DNA from: Tenacibaculum sp. 190524A05c
Lineage (GTDB): Bacteria > Bacteroidota > Bacteroidia > Flavobacteriales > Flavobacteriaceae
NCBI RefSeq assembly: GCF_964036595.1
Contig: NZ_OZ038523.1
Coordinates: 3,230,501-3,294,500, forward strand
Direction: 5' to 3'
Length of the DNA stretch: 64,000 nucleotides
The notes beneath the pieces are model-generated. The model worked only from the letters and a program-made list of their open reading frames with translations. It was not told the DNA's origin and ran no database searches. A program made the translations under genes and the position numbers. Positions 35,053 through 44,603 of this stretch are shown here, one piece after another. Each line of letters begins with the position of its first letter. The stretch's first letter is position 1.

Positions 35053-38000
35053 TTACTTTACAATTAGTTTTTTAGTAGTTCGTTTATTTCCATTTTGAAC
35101 TTGTAATAAGTATAGTCCAGCGTTAATGCCTTCAAGATTTAGTTCTTCTGAGAATGTGCTTTGAGTATTTTTAAATTCTTTTTCTTCAACTAATCTTCCT
35201 CTAATATCAAATAATCTAATTCCTACGCTTTCTGTATTAATAACTTCAAAAGTTATATTGAAATTACCATTTGAAGGATTAGGATAAACATTAAAATTAG
35301 TAAAATCGAAATCGCCTACAGAAGCTGTATTGTCAATAATATTAAGAGTATAATCTTCTGTTTCTCCCCATTCGGAAGAATGATCTGAGTCACAAGCACC
35401 ATCTGTAAGAATGAAGTTTGTTCCATCAAAATATTGAACAACTACTCGCATCCTAGTATTACCGAGAACGGCATTATCCGGAACAGAAATGTTAGCCGTT
35501 TTTGTTTCTATAGCACCAGAAATGCTACCCAAATCATATCGTTCATTTTCAATGTCAAAATTAAAATCCTGATTCCAATCTATAAAAACATAACAGTGAT
35601 CTTGGAATCCATCAGGGTCGAACGTAACGCTTATCGGATAGCTATTCCCGATAGTTATATCTGTTGTTTGAGTAGTATAATCAATATATCCATCTACGGT
35701 ATCATTTCCAGTTGTGTTATCAATAGTATTAAATGTTACGTTTGTAATATGATCGCCACCACCAGCATCATCAGAGAATGTAGATTCGCAATAAGAAGGA
35801 TTTTCCGTAGTGAAATTAAAAGTACTCGTATAATTTCCAATACCACAGGTGTTCTTTCCTCTTACTCTCCAGTAGTATTTGGTAGAACCATTTAAAGGAG
35901 GAGTTACCGAATAGGAATTAGTTGTCGAATTCGCATTAAGAACTATATCGTTAAACGAATTGTCTGTAGCAATTTCAATATCATAAGATTCCGCTTCGGA
36001 AATATTTCCCCAGGTTAAATTAGGAGCTATACTAACTCCTTGTGAATTGTTAATCGGGGCGGCTAAATTAAAAGTAGAGAAAAAACCATCAGAAATTTCT
36101 AAATCAGCAGATACAGATTGATTAACAGAATTGGAGGTTGCATTTATCGTTATGCTATAGTTGTTAGGAGAAACACCATCTAAATTGGATACTACCATTT
36201 TTATTTGACTATCGCTAGTAACTGAAGAAGGAGTAAAAGAAACTGTTGCTCCGGTTGGTGCATTTTGTGCTGTTAATGTAACACTTTCATTAAAGCCATT
36301 TACAAAATCTATATTTAAATCGTACTCCAATGAAGCATTTCCTGCATTACAAGCTAGTTGATTTGAGGTTGAATTACTTAGTACAAAAGTAGGAGAGGAA
36401 GACACAATAGAAAAGTTAGCTTCGTTTAAGTTGTAAAATATATTATCCAAGCCTTCTATCATTATTCTTGCTGAACCCGTCGCATAATTCGGAACAATAA
36501 TGTCGTGTGTTCCATCATTAGGAGTACTATTGGTTAGAATTATAGGAAAAGATAGACCTCCATCAGTAGAAAGAGAAATTCTAACATTTTCACAGTTTAT
36601 AGGTACTTGATTTGTTTGAGAAACATTCCATGTAATCGTTTGTGTACTCCCAACATTCCAAATTGTTGAAGTGTTTTGAGAAGTTACTACAAATGGATCC
36701 GCATCCGTGACGTTTATTTTAAGATCATCTCTATCTATAGCACCACCATCAATATTATTATCTCTGACTAGTAATGAAAAATTCAATTCCCTTGCTACAC
36801 TCGGAATAACTTCCCAAGTAGAAGAAGTTGCTCCAGATGCTACAATATCTAATTTAGGAAGATACCTTTCCGAAGAAGAAGAAGGTGAAAAAGATCTAAA
36901 TAAAGCTCCTCCAATACTTACAGCCTCAGGAGGCGCGGGAGCTAATTCAATATCTATCTGTTCCCAGATATAAGTTAAGCTACCATTACTATCAGAATCA
37001 CTAGCATTTCCTCTTAAAATTAAAGGAGTGCCTTTAGGTACACTTACATCAGGGCCGGCATTGGCAACGGGCGCATTATTTCCAGTAGAAGAAAGTGTAG
37101 CACATGGAGAGGAACGAACTAAATTCCACATTCGATTAATACTTACCGCATGGAAATGATCATCACTATTACTTTGAACATCAACTGGACAAATTCCGGC
37201 ATAACCCATTATGGTAGATCCACTACCTGGTTCAACTGCAGTTGCATTCCAACGCTGTCCACCACAAGAATTGTTAAATGTATGAGTAGCTCCAAATTGA
37301 TGACCAATTTCATGAGCAACAAAATCTACATTAAAAGGTTCACCTTTAGGTAAACTTGTACCTGTAACACCACTTCCTTTAGAATTGGTTAAACAAACAG
37401 AACCTAGTATAGCGGTTCCGCCACCACCTGTGCTAAAAACATGGCCAATATCGTAATTATCATTTCCTATGATATTATCGCATTTAGATTGACTTTCAGA
37501 AAGTAATGAGCTTGAACTATTATTTGTAAATCCATCAGTACTTGAATCTAAATTTATTAATGGATTTTCCCCATTAACTAGTATGATATTCATTCTAATA
37601 GAAACATCTCTTTCAAATAAACCATTTACTCTTGTCATGGTAGTATTCATGGCAGATAAAACTGCTGCTTTTTGTTGAATTTCAGTTCCACTATTTACGC
37701 CTTGATCGTTAATATGAAATTGAGCATACTCACCAGTACAGTTTAGAGCTAGTCTAAAGGTTCTAAGAAATCCATCATTTGGAGTTTTATTTTGAAGTGA
37801 GCGTTTGATTAATTCTTTACCCATTTGATTTTCAACTGAGCAAGAAAAAGAGTTCTGTTTGCCTTTATAATTTTCTCTATTGTAAGCGATATAGGTGTTT
37901 CTATCCTTCGTATACGGATCCACATATAACGTGGCATGGTTTCCTGAGAAAATAGTAATGTGAATACCATCTGTTCCAATAGAAATTTTTCCTGTTTCTG

Positions 38001-38343
38001 TTTTATCTTGAATACCTTCAATTGAATATGATTTTATAAATCCGTAATTCTCATTCAAGGGTTCGCTGAAGTAAGAAATTTCTTTAATTCTATATTCAAT
38101 CAGTTGATTTGAATCATTTGGTAATTTGATTTTTGAGAATTCACTTTTTGAGATGTTTGTAAGTTCTTTTGTAAACTTTTTGATATCGAGATGATATAGA
38201 GCATAATCATCAGGAAAAACATTACGATTAATGAGATTTTTCCGACCTATACGTTTCTGATAGTCGACCTTTTTCCAAGAATCTTGAGCATTAGTTTGGA
38301 AAGTGCATAGAAAAAACACTAACACTAGAGTAATTCTTTTCAT
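35053..38343 (-). CDS. Secreted reprolysin-like metalloprotease with GEVED and T9SS sorting domains
   Basis: A 1096-residue exported protease. Signal peptide (1-19, Q-T-N-A-Q), N-terminal prodomain-like region (20-190), metzincin catalytic domain with zinc site H-E-I-G-H-Q-F-G-A-T-H (His344, His348, His354), Ig-like domains with a PKD-like stretch (about 420-650), a fibronectin III-like module (about 750-850), a GEVED domain (about 850-1000; E-W-G-E-T-E-D-Y) and a type A T9SS sorting domain (N-V-Y-P-N-P-S-N-G-N ... K-K-L-I-V-K). It should be secreted or attached by type IX secretion. The next gene is a shorter paralogue lacking the fibronectin and GEVED modules. Confidence 0.93.
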   Translation of the reverse strand: MKRITLVLVFFLCTFQTNAQDSWKKVDYQKRIGRKNLINRNVFPDDYALYHLDIKKFTKELTNISKSEFSKIKLPNDSNQLIEYRIKEISYFSEPLNENYGFIKSYSIEGIQDKTETGKISIGTDGIHITIFSGNHATLYVDPYTKDRNTYIAYNRENYKGKQNSFSCSVENQMGKELIKRSLQNKTPNDGFLRTFRLALNCTGEYAQFHINDQGVNSGTEIQQKAAVLSAMNTTMTRVNGLFERDVSIRMNIILVNGENPLINLDSSTDGFTNNSSSSLLSESQSKCDNIIGNDNYDIGHVFSTGGGGTAILGSVCLTNSKGSGVTGTSLPKGEPFNVDFVAHEIGHQFGATHTFNNSCGGQRWNATAVEPGSGSTIMGYAGICPVDVQSNSDDHFHAVSINRMWNLVRSSPCATLSSTGNNAPVANAGPDVSVPKGTPLILRGNASDSDSNGSLTYIWEQIDIELAPAPPEAVSIGGALFRSFSPSSSSERYLPKLDIVASGATSSTWEVIPSVARELNFSLLVRDNNIDGGAIDRDDLKINVTDADPFVVTSQNTSTIWNVGSTQTITWNVSQTNQVPINCENVRISLSTDGGLSFPIILTNSTPNDGTHDIIVPNYATGSARIMIEGLDNIFYNLNEANFSIVSSSPTFVLSNSTSNQLACNAGNASLEYDLNIDFVNGFNESVTLTAQNAPTGATVSFTPSSVTSDSQIKMVVSNLDGVSPNNYSITINATSNSVNQSVSADLEISDGFFSTFNLAAPINNSQGVSIAPNLTWGNISEAESYDIEIATDNSFNDIVLNANSTTNSYSVTPPLNGSTKYYWRVRGKNTCGIGNYTSTFNFTTENPSYCESTFSDDAGGGDHITNVTFNTIDNTTGNDTVDGYIDYTTQTTDITIGNSYPISVTFDPDGFQDHCYVFIDWNQDFNFDIENERYDLGSISGAIETKTANISVPDNAVLGNTRMRVVVQYFDGTNFILTDGACDSDHSSEWGETEDYTLNIIDNTASVGDFDFTNFNVYPNPSNGNFNITFEVINTESVGIRLFDIRGRLVEEKEFKNTQSTFSEELNLEGINAGLYLLQVQNGNKRTTKKLIVK

Positions 38344-38511
38344 GTGGGGGAGTTTTAATCTGCAATTCTGTTCGGTTAGTTAAAGATGTATCTTAGAAAT
38401 ACAAATAAAGAAGAACTAATTGGAGGTTTAAGTTATTAAATTGGAACGGAAAAAGCAAGAAATGAGGTAGTTATTTAATTCTTGTATTATTATGGTGCTA
38501 TTAAATTGAAT

Positions 38512-38541
38512 AAAAAAAAGCGAATCATTCGATTCGCTTTT
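38512..38541 (-). terminator. Rho-independent terminator between the two metalloprotease genes
   Basis: Stem GCGAATC / GATTCGC with loop ATTC, extended by A/T flanks, ending in a T run on the minus strand. The two proteases are therefore separate transcripts. Confidence 0.9.
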
Positions 38542-38565
38542 AAAGTATATTCTGATATAATAATA

Positions 38566-40791
38566 TTATTTTATTACTAGTTTTTTCGTGATTTTTTCAC
38601 CTCCGTTATAAACTTGCAATAGATATAAACCTGAATTGATATTCTCAAAATTTAATTCTTCAGAAAAGGTATTTGAAGTGTTTTTAAATTCCGATGTTTC
38701 GACTAATCGTCCTCTAATATCAAATAATTTTATAATTACGTTTTCTGTATTCAAAACATCAAAAGTAATCTTGAAATTTCCATTTGAAGGATTTGGATAA
38801 AGATTAAAATTAGTGAAGCTAAAATCATCCACTGAGGCAGTTGGATTATTAACTATGGTAAAATTATTAATATTTACATTATAAAAAATATTACCAACTG
38901 CTTCAACCATAATTCTAGCTGTTGTAGTAGGAATATTTGGAATAGTTACTACCTGTGATCCATCATTTGGTGTACTTTCTATTAATACTGTAGGAAACGT
39001 TAAACCACCATCAGTTGATAATTTGATTCTAACATTTTGGCAATTAATAGGAGCTTGATCAGTTGTTGATTTGTTCCATGTTATAGTTTGTGAAGTTTCT
39101 CCGGTCCAACTTACATTTGAGTTAGGAGTAGTCACCGTAAAAGGATTATCATTGGTAACTGTAATTTTTATGTTATCTCTATCACTTGCACCACCTCCTG
39201 AATTGTTATCACGAACCAATAAGGTAAAATTCATTTCTCTGGCTACTGCCGGAATTACTTCCCATGTTGAAAAAGTTGAACCTCCGATTACAGTAGCTAA
39301 TTTTGGAAGATACCTATCTGGTGATGATGTAGAAGAAAAAGACCTAAATAATGGTCCTCCCGTAGCACCTGAAACTGGTGGGGTGTCAGCCACTATTTCA
39401 TTGTCAATTTGCTCCCAATTGTATGTAAGACTAGACGTTCCATCGGTATCTGTAGCGCTTCCTCTTAAAACTAAAGGAGTTCCTTTAGGAACAGTTACAT
39501 CAGAACCAGCATTGGCAACTGGAGCTGCATTGCCTGTAGCTGATGTTGTACCGCAAAATGTTCCTTGAATTCGATTCCACATACTTGTAACACTAATAGC
39601 ATGAAAATGATCATCACTATTATTTTGAACATTAGGTTCACAAATTCCGGCATATGCCATAATGGTAGAACCACTTCCGGGTTCAACAGCGTCATTATTT
39701 GATCTTTGACCACCACAAGCATTATTGTAGGTATGAGGAGCTCCAAACTGATGTCCTATTTCATGAGCAACATAATCTACATCAAAGAAATCACCTTTTG
39801 GAGAGTTAGTTCCTGTAACACCTCTTCCTTTAGAATTAATACTACAAACTCCACCCAAAATTGCAACACCTCCGCCACCGGTACTAAATACATGCCCGAT
39901 GTCATAATTGGCGTTACCAATAATTGCATCACATTTTGTTTGACTTTCGGAAAGAAGAGAACCTGGACTATCATTTGTAAATCCATCGGTAGCTGCATCT
40001 AAGTTGATTAAAGGGTTTTCACCACTGACTAAAATAATATTCATTCGTACAGATAGATCTCGTTCAAATAAACCATTTACTCTTGCCATTGTTGTATTCA
40101 TAGCTGATAAAACGGCTGCTTTTTGAACAGTTTCAGAAGATCCTCCAACTCCTTGATCATTAATATGGAATTGTGCATACTCACCAGTACAATTCAGTGC
40201 GAATCTATACGTTCTTAAAAATCCATCGTTTGGAGTTTTATAAACTGTATTATTTTCAAGTTGTTTCTTCATAGAACTATCATCAAACAAACACCTGAAG
40301 TCATTATTGGTGTTTTCTATGTTTGATCTGTCATATGACATGTAGTATGCATTATCTTTTGAATATGGTTCAACATAAAAAGTTGGATGATTCCCAGAGT
40401 AAACAGAAATATGCACACCATTAGTACCAATAGTTATTTTACCAGTTTCGGTTTTGTCTTTTGTGCCTTGAATGGAGTAAGATTTAATAAAACCATACTT
40501 AGGGTGTAATGGTTCAGTAAAGTTAGAAGATTCCACTACAGAATATTCTTCTAAACTACCTTGATATGTTGGCAGTTTAATTAATTTTTGAGAACCTTTT
40601 GCATTCGCAATTAGTTCATTTTTAAAGTTTTCTACGTTTAAACTGTAGATTGAAAATTGTTTGGGTTCTACATTTCTTGACGCTTTTTGACCACGATATA
40701 CAAAGTTTTCGGAATCCATTTTTTTCCACGAACTTTGTGCGTTAGTTAGGGCTGCGCAAAAAAGCACTAATACAAGTGTAATTCTGTTCAT
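38566..40791 (-). CDS. Secreted reprolysin-like metalloprotease with T9SS sorting domain
   Basis: A 741-residue paralogue of the 1096-residue neighbour. Signal peptide (1-19, A-L-T-N-A-Q), prodomain-like region, catalytic zinc site H-E-I-G-H-Q-F-G-A-P-H (His343, His347, His353), Ig-like region, then directly the T9SS sorting domain (N-L-Y-P-N-P-S-N-G-N ... K-K-L-V-I-K). The N-terminal 640 residues are closely similar to the neighbour, including T-P-N-D-G-F-L-R-T and the C-T-G-E-Y-A-Q-F-H-I-N-D-Q-G stretch; the middle modules are absent. It is divergent from lipB across a 9-bp inverted repeat. Confidence 0.93.
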   Translation of the reverse strand: MNRITLVLVLFCAALTNAQSSWKKMDSENFVYRGQKASRNVEPKQFSIYSLNVENFKNELIANAKGSQKLIKLPTYQGSLEEYSVVESSNFTEPLHPKYGFIKSYSIQGTKDKTETGKITIGTNGVHISVYSGNHPTFYVEPYSKDNAYYMSYDRSNIENTNNDFRCLFDDSSMKKQLENNTVYKTPNDGFLRTYRFALNCTGEYAQFHINDQGVGGSSETVQKAAVLSAMNTTMARVNGLFERDLSVRMNIILVSGENPLINLDAATDGFTNDSPGSLLSESQTKCDAIIGNANYDIGHVFSTGGGGVAILGGVCSINSKGRGVTGTNSPKGDFFDVDYVAHEIGHQFGAPHTYNNACGGQRSNNDAVEPGSGSTIMAYAGICEPNVQNNSDDHFHAISVTSMWNRIQGTFCGTTSATGNAAPVANAGSDVTVPKGTPLVLRGSATDTDGTSSLTYNWEQIDNEIVADTPPVSGATGGPLFRSFSSTSSPDRYLPKLATVIGGSTFSTWEVIPAVAREMNFTLLVRDNNSGGGASDRDNIKITVTNDNPFTVTTPNSNVSWTGETSQTITWNKSTTDQAPINCQNVRIKLSTDGGLTFPTVLIESTPNDGSQVVTIPNIPTTTARIMVEAVGNIFYNVNINNFTIVNNPTASVDDFSFTNFNLYPNPSNGNFKITFDVLNTENVIIKLFDIRGRLVETSEFKNTSNTFSEELNFENINSGLYLLQVYNGGEKITKKLVIK

Positions 40792-40821
40792 CGGGATTAA
40801 TTTTAATTAACATTAGTTTTA

Positions 40822-40859
40822 AACTTGTTATAAAGGAATAACTTTTGGGGTAACAAGTT
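40822..40859. repeat. Inverted repeat in the divergent lipB-protease promoter region
   Basis: AACTTGTTA (40822-40830) and TAACAAGTT (40851-40859) are perfect reverse complements 20 bases apart. Between them is TAACTTTTG, a possible -7 box for lipB, so the arms would flank a promoter. No T tract follows. Confidence 0.5.
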
Positions 40860-40872
40860 GAATATCAAAAAT

Positions 40873-41586
40873 ATGAATAAAAACGTCTATTTAATCGAAT
40901 TATTTCAAAAAGATTATAAATCTACATGGGATTACCAAGCAGATTTATTACAAGGAATTATTGATGTAAAGATTAAAAATAGGAGAGAAGAGTTAGCTAT
41001 TCCTACTGATAATTACTTTTTGTTTGTAGAACATCCTCATGTATATACGCTAGGAAAAAGTGGAGATATGAGCAATTTATTATTATCTGAAAAGCAACTT
41101 GAAAATAAAGGAATCGCTTTTTATAAGATCAATAGAGGAGGAGATATAACGTATCACGGTCAGGGACAAATTGTAGGATATCCAATTTTAGATTTGGAAA
41201 ATTTCTTCACTGACATTCATAAATACCTACGTTTTTTAGAAGAAGTTATTATAAAGGTAATTGCTGAATACGGATTAAAAGGAGAGAGAAGTGAAGGAGA
41301 AACAGGTGTTTGGTTAGATGTTGGAACTCCATTTGCGAGAAAAATATGTGCAATGGGAATACGAACCAGTCGTTGGGTAACCATGCATGGTTTTGCGTTA
41401 AATGTAAATACAGATTTAGGATACTTTGATCACATTATACCTTGTGGAATTAAAGGAAAAGCTGTTACTTCTATGGAGGCCGAATTAGGTAGAAAACTAG
41501 ATGTTGAAGAGGTAAAAACGAAAATATTAAAACACTTCAAAGAGTTATTTGAAGTAAATGAATTCATAAAAAAAGCGAGCTTATAG
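40873..41586 (+). CDS. lipB: Octanoyl-[acyl-carrier-protein]:protein N-octanoyltransferase
   Basis: First step of lipoate synthesis: transfer of octanoyl from ACP to lipoyl domains. Motifs: R-G-G-D-I-T-Y-H-G-Q-G-Q with the conserved His, the catalytic Lys157 (A-R-K-I-C-A-M-G) and Cys191 (H-I-I-P-C-G-I) numbered from the ATG at 40873. A TTG five codons upstream is the less likely start. The final codons (K-K-A-S-L-stop) lie inside the terminator hairpin. lipA is not in the window. Confidence 0.95.
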   Translation: MNKNVYLIELFQKDYKSTWDYQADLLQGIIDVKIKNRREELAIPTDNYFLFVEHPHVYTLGKSGDMSNLLLSEKQLENKGIAFYKINRGGDITYHGQGQIVGYPILDLENFFTDIHKYLRFLEEVIIKVIAEYGLKGERSEGETGVWLDVGTPFARKICAMGIRTSRWVTMHGFALNVNTDLGYFDHIIPCGIKGKAVTSMEAELGRKLDVEEVKTKILKHFKELFEVNEFIKKASL

Positions 41587-41596
41587 CTCGCTTTTT
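41568..41596. terminator. Bidirectional terminator overlapping the lipB stop codon
   Basis: A run, GCGAGCT, loop TAT, AGCTCGC, T run. The lipB stop codon (41584-41586) spans loop and second arm. The element also serves the convergent YceI gene. Confidence 0.9.
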
Positions 41597-41620
41597 ATTT
41601 TTTACAGATAATTCTCAGAA

Positions 41621-42262
41621 TTACTTTCTAGCTTTAATATCAAAAGAGAACTCAATGATATCGTTAATCGCTTTATCTTTTAAGTTGTCGAAGAATTTTC
41701 CTGATTTATATTGAACTCCAAAATCAGTTCTATCAACTCCAAATGTTTCACTTTTTAAAGTTACATCGTTTCCTTCTTCAGTTAACGTTGCAGGAATAGT
41801 AATACTTTTAGTTACATCCTTAATTGTTAAGTTACCAGTAATGTGTAATTTACCTTCTTTAACTTCTGAACTAGCTATAACAAATTTAGCAGAAGGGAAT
41901 TTTGCTACATCGAAGAAGTCAGCAGCTTTTAAGTGTCCTTCTAAACCAGCTTTCTTTTCTCCTTCTAAATCAGCACAATTAATAGTGTTCATATCTAAAG
42001 TGAATTCACCTGCTTTTACGGTTCCATTTTCAACATTAAAAACTCCTTTTTCAATAGAAACAGTTCCATTATGACCTTCTCCAACTGGGTGAGCTCCTTT
42101 CCAAGTTACTGTTGATTCAGCTACATTTACATTGAATGAGCTAATTGGATTTGTAACTTTTTCTTCTACCTTCACTTCCTCTTTAGTTTCTACTTTTTTC
42201 TCTCCTTTACAAGAAGTTAATGCGATAGCAACAACTGCTAGTGATAAAATTAGTTTTTTCAT
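41621..42262 (-). CDS. YceI-like lipoprotein
   Basis: Exported lipocalin-like protein of the YceI family, which bind isoprenoid or other apolar molecules. The signal peptide ends in A-L-T-S-C (Cys18, lipid anchor). A charged Lys/Glu linker (20-37) leads to the YceI beta-barrel (about 42-213) with V-T-W-K-G-A-H, G-H-L-K-A-A-D-F-F-D-V and a C-terminal strand E-F-S-F-D-I. The ligand is unknown. It is monocistronic with an exact Bacteroidota promoter. Confidence 0.93.
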   Translation of the reverse strand: MKKLILSLAVVAIALTSCKGEKKVETKEEVKVEEKVTNPISSFNVNVAESTVTWKGAHPVGEGHNGTVSIEKGVFNVENGTVKAGEFTLDMNTINCADLEGEKKAGLEGHLKAADFFDVAKFPSAKFVIASSEVKEGKLHITGNLTIKDVTKSITIPATLTEEGNDVTLKSETFGVDRTDFGVQYKSGKFFDNLKDKAINDIIEFSFDIKARK

Positions 42263-42302
42263 TTTTTATATAGATTAAATTAATATAATTTATTTTCCAT
42301 GG

Positions 42303-42331
42303 CAAATATATTCATTATCTGCCATCTACAA
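42303..42331 (-). promoter_or_regulatory. Predicted promoter of the YceI-like gene
   Basis: On the minus strand TTG (42329-42331) and TATATTTG (42303-42310) match the consensus with 18-base spacing, about 40 bases before the ATG. It abuts the stop codon of dtd. Confidence 0.6.
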
Positions 42332-42333
42332 AA

Positions 42334-42786
42334 TTATTTCTTGTCTTTTGTATCTATTATTATCGTTACTGGTCCATCATTCAATAATTCTACTTTCATA
42401 TCAGCTCCAAATTCACCAGTTTGAACTTTTTTCTCAATAACCGTTTCGAAGGACGAAACAAATTGTTCATATAAAGGGATCGCAACATCAGGTTTAGCAG
42501 CAAGAATATAACTTGGTCTGTTTCCTTTCTTTGTTGATGCATGAAGGGTAAATTGACTGACTATAATTGCGTCTCCATTTACATCTAGTAACGACTTATT
42601 CATGACATTATTTTCGTCATTAAATATTCTAAGATTGGGAATTTTTTTAGTTAACCATTCAATATCTTCTTTGGTATCTTCATTCACTATTCCAACTAAA
42701 ATTAACAGTCCAGAACTTATTGAAGCTACTTTTTTATTTTCAATTGTAACGCTAGCCTTAGTTACTCTTTGAATTACCGCTCTCAT
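42334..42786 (-). CDS. dtd: D-aminoacyl-tRNA deacylase
   Basis: Removes D-amino acids (and glycine mischarged on tRNA-Ala) from tRNA. The 150-residue length is typical. The two family motifs that build the dimer active site are present: S-Q-F-T-L-H-A (77-83) and N-D-G-P-V-T (136-141). It is 6 bases after rsgA and probably the last gene of a DUF5995-rsgA-dtd transcript. Confidence 0.97.
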   Translation of the reverse strand: MRAVIQRVTKASVTIENKKVASISSGLLILVGIVNEDTKEDIEWLTKKIPNLRIFNDENNVMNKSLLDVNGDAIIVSQFTLHASTKKGNRPSYILAAKPDVAIPLYEQFVSSFETVIEKKVQTGEFGADMKVELLNDGPVTIIIDTKDKK

Positions 42787-42792
42787 GTTAAA

Positions 42793-43743
42793 TTATTTTC
42801 CAGATAAAATATCGGTTCTGTAGTTTTCTTCTTCTCCTTCTAAAATTTGCAAATAACTTTTATAGCGAGACCAAGCTATTTCTTCATTTTCTAAAGCTTC
42901 CTTAACAGCACAATGTGGTTCGTTAATATGAATACAATTATTAAACTTACATTCATGTTTTAAAGCGAAAAATTCTGGGAAGTAGTCTCCCAATTCATCT
43001 TTATCCATATCAACTACACCAAAACCTTTTATTCCTGGTGTATCAATAATTTGAGCGTCAAAACTTAGTTCAAACATTTCTGCAAAAGTTGTGGTATGCT
43101 GGCCTTGTTTGTGTTGTTTGGTAATTTCCTTTGTTCTTAAATTTAAGGAAGGTTCAATACAATTTAATAATGTAGTTTTTCCTACACCAGAATGACCAGA
43201 AAACATACTTGTTTTTCCTGTCATCATCTCTTTAATGACATCGACATTAGTTCCATCTGTTGCAGATACTTCAATGCATTTATAACCAATAGGTTCGTAA
43301 ATATCTTTTAAGTATAAAATTTCTGCTTTTTGCTCAATTTCATACGTGTCAATCTTATTAAAAACAAGAACAACGTCAATTGAATAGGCTTCAGCAGTAA
43401 CTAAAAATCGATCTATAAAAGTGGTGAATGTAGGCGGATTATCGATCGTTACTAATAGAAAAACCTGATCGATATTAGATGCAATAATATGTGTTTGCTT
43501 GGACAGATTTACTGATTTTCGGACAATGTAGTTTTTGCGATCAAAAATTTTGGTAATAATTCCAGTTTCTTCATCACTTTTCTTATCAATATCAAATTCA
43601 ACTTTATCTCCAACGGCAATCGGATTGGTACTTTTAATACCTTTTATTCGGAATTTTCCTTTTATTCTGCACTTTAAAAACTGACCTTCTTCAGTCTTTA
43701 CCCAATACCAACTTCCTGTAGATTTATAAACCGTACCTGTCAT
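42793..43743 (-). CDS. rsgA: Ribosome small-subunit GTPase RsgA
   Basis: GTPase that checks late 30S assembly. Order: OB-fold (about 1-75), circularly permuted GTPase domain with N-K-I-D (129-132) before the P-loop G-H-S-G-V-G-K-T (183-190) and D-T-P-G-I-K-G-F, then a C-terminal zinc domain with C-x4-C-x-H-x5-C (H-E-C-K-F-N-N-C-I-H-I-N-E-P-H-C). The zinc ligands are intact, unlike those of DnaG and AccD in this window. dtd follows closely. Confidence 0.97.
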   Translation of the reverse strand: MTGTVYKSTGSWYWVKTEEGQFLKCRIKGKFRIKGIKSTNPIAVGDKVEFDIDKKSDEETGIITKIFDRKNYIVRKSVNLSKQTHIIASNIDQVFLLVTIDNPPTFTTFIDRFLVTAEAYSIDVVLVFNKIDTYEIEQKAEILYLKDIYEPIGYKCIEVSATDGTNVDVIKEMMTGKTSMFSGHSGVGKTTLLNCIEPSLNLRTKEITKQHKQGQHTTTFAEMFELSFDAQIIDTPGIKGFGVVDMDKDELGDYFPEFFALKHECKFNNCIHINEPHCAVKEALENEEIAWSRYKSYLQILEGEEENYRTDILSGK

Positions 43744-43784
43744 ATAACAAAGATGAGAATAAAAATTGAATCTCTTAGCTAAGA

Positions 43785-44537
43785 TTAATGCATTAAGTCT
43801 TTTATTTTTTGAGGAACTGTTCCTCTTTCACCTAAGCGAATTATACCAAAAATAACATTCGCAATTAGCCCAGGATTACTTATTAAAGAAGCTATTTCAG
43901 CTACTTTTTTATCTCTTTCTTGAATTACTTTATCTAAATCAGATGGAGAAGTATTAGCCAAATGAACAGCAAAATTCCATGCACCATCACGAGCAATTTC
44001 CATACTGAAATCAACTAGGAAATTATCTACCTTTCTAGTGAATTTTAAAATCTTTCTTAAAAATGGCCAAATCGTTGCTAAGTCATTTTCTACATCAGTA
44101 ACTAATGAGGACAGAATTTCGTTGATTTTATCAAAATCATTTTTCAAATTTTCGATTGGTTGTCCTTCTGAAACTTGAGCTGCGGCAATTCCTAAATCAA
44201 GATTAATATGAGCATTCATTCCAATTAGCAAATGCTGTAATACAATTGGCCAGAATTTTTTAGATAACATAAAAGCTTTTAACCATGAAGAGGTTACTGT
44301 TTTATTCTGGGAAAAATCGTAGTAAGCATCTATATATCTTTTTGCAAAAATAATATCTAGCTTTTCCATTCTAGGTCCATCCTCAAAAAAACCATTTTGA
44401 ATTCCTTCTTTTACTTTAATGGTTACTTTTTGATATAACGCAGCAAAATAACCTAGCGGACTTTTTTCTTGAATTGAAGTATCAATAATGTCTTGCAGTA
44501 CAGCAATAACGTCATCAATGTTATGAATTGGTTTCAT
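43785..44537 (-). CDS. DUF5995-like protein
   Basis: A soluble helical protein of 250 residues without signal peptide or membrane segment. The region A-F-M-L-S-K-K-F-W-P-I-V-L-Q-H-L-L-I-G-M-N-A-H-I-N with the H-I-N-L-D-L-G pattern looks like the DUF5995 family as I recall it; no activity is known for the family. It lies 41 bases upstream of rsgA on the same strand and just after the terminator of the aromatic operon, so it probably starts the DUF5995-rsgA-dtd transcript. Confidence 0.7.
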   Translation of the reverse strand: MKPIHNIDDVIAVLQDIIDTSIQEKSPLGYFAALYQKVTIKVKEGIQNGFFEDGPRMEKLDIIFAKRYIDAYYDFSQNKTVTSSWLKAFMLSKKFWPIVLQHLLIGMNAHINLDLGIAAAQVSEGQPIENLKNDFDKINEILSSLVTDVENDLATIWPFLRKILKFTRKVDNFLVDFSMEIARDGAWNFAVHLANTSPSDLDKVIQERDKKVAEIASLISNPGLIANVIFGIIRLGERGTVPQKIKDLMH

Positions 44538-44570
44538 TTAAATAGGAAGTTTGGTTATGGAAATGTACAT

Positions 44571-44600
44571 AAAAAAAAGCGCAAATACTGCGCTTTTTTA
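44571..44600 (-). terminator. Rho-independent terminator of the aromatic amino acid operon
   Basis: GCGCA / TGCGC stem extended by an A run and T run on either side, loop AATAC, just after the stop of the DAHP synthase-chorismate mutase gene on the minus strand. Confidence 0.88.
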
Positions 44601-44603
44601 TAA

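Noticed and set aside
39071..39568. Long plus-strand frame of 165 codons inside the 741-residue metalloprotease
   Set aside because: It lies antisense to a clear protease gene, has no domain or start context, and is typical of shadow frames on long genes. The same holds for 35434-35895 and 39706-40002.
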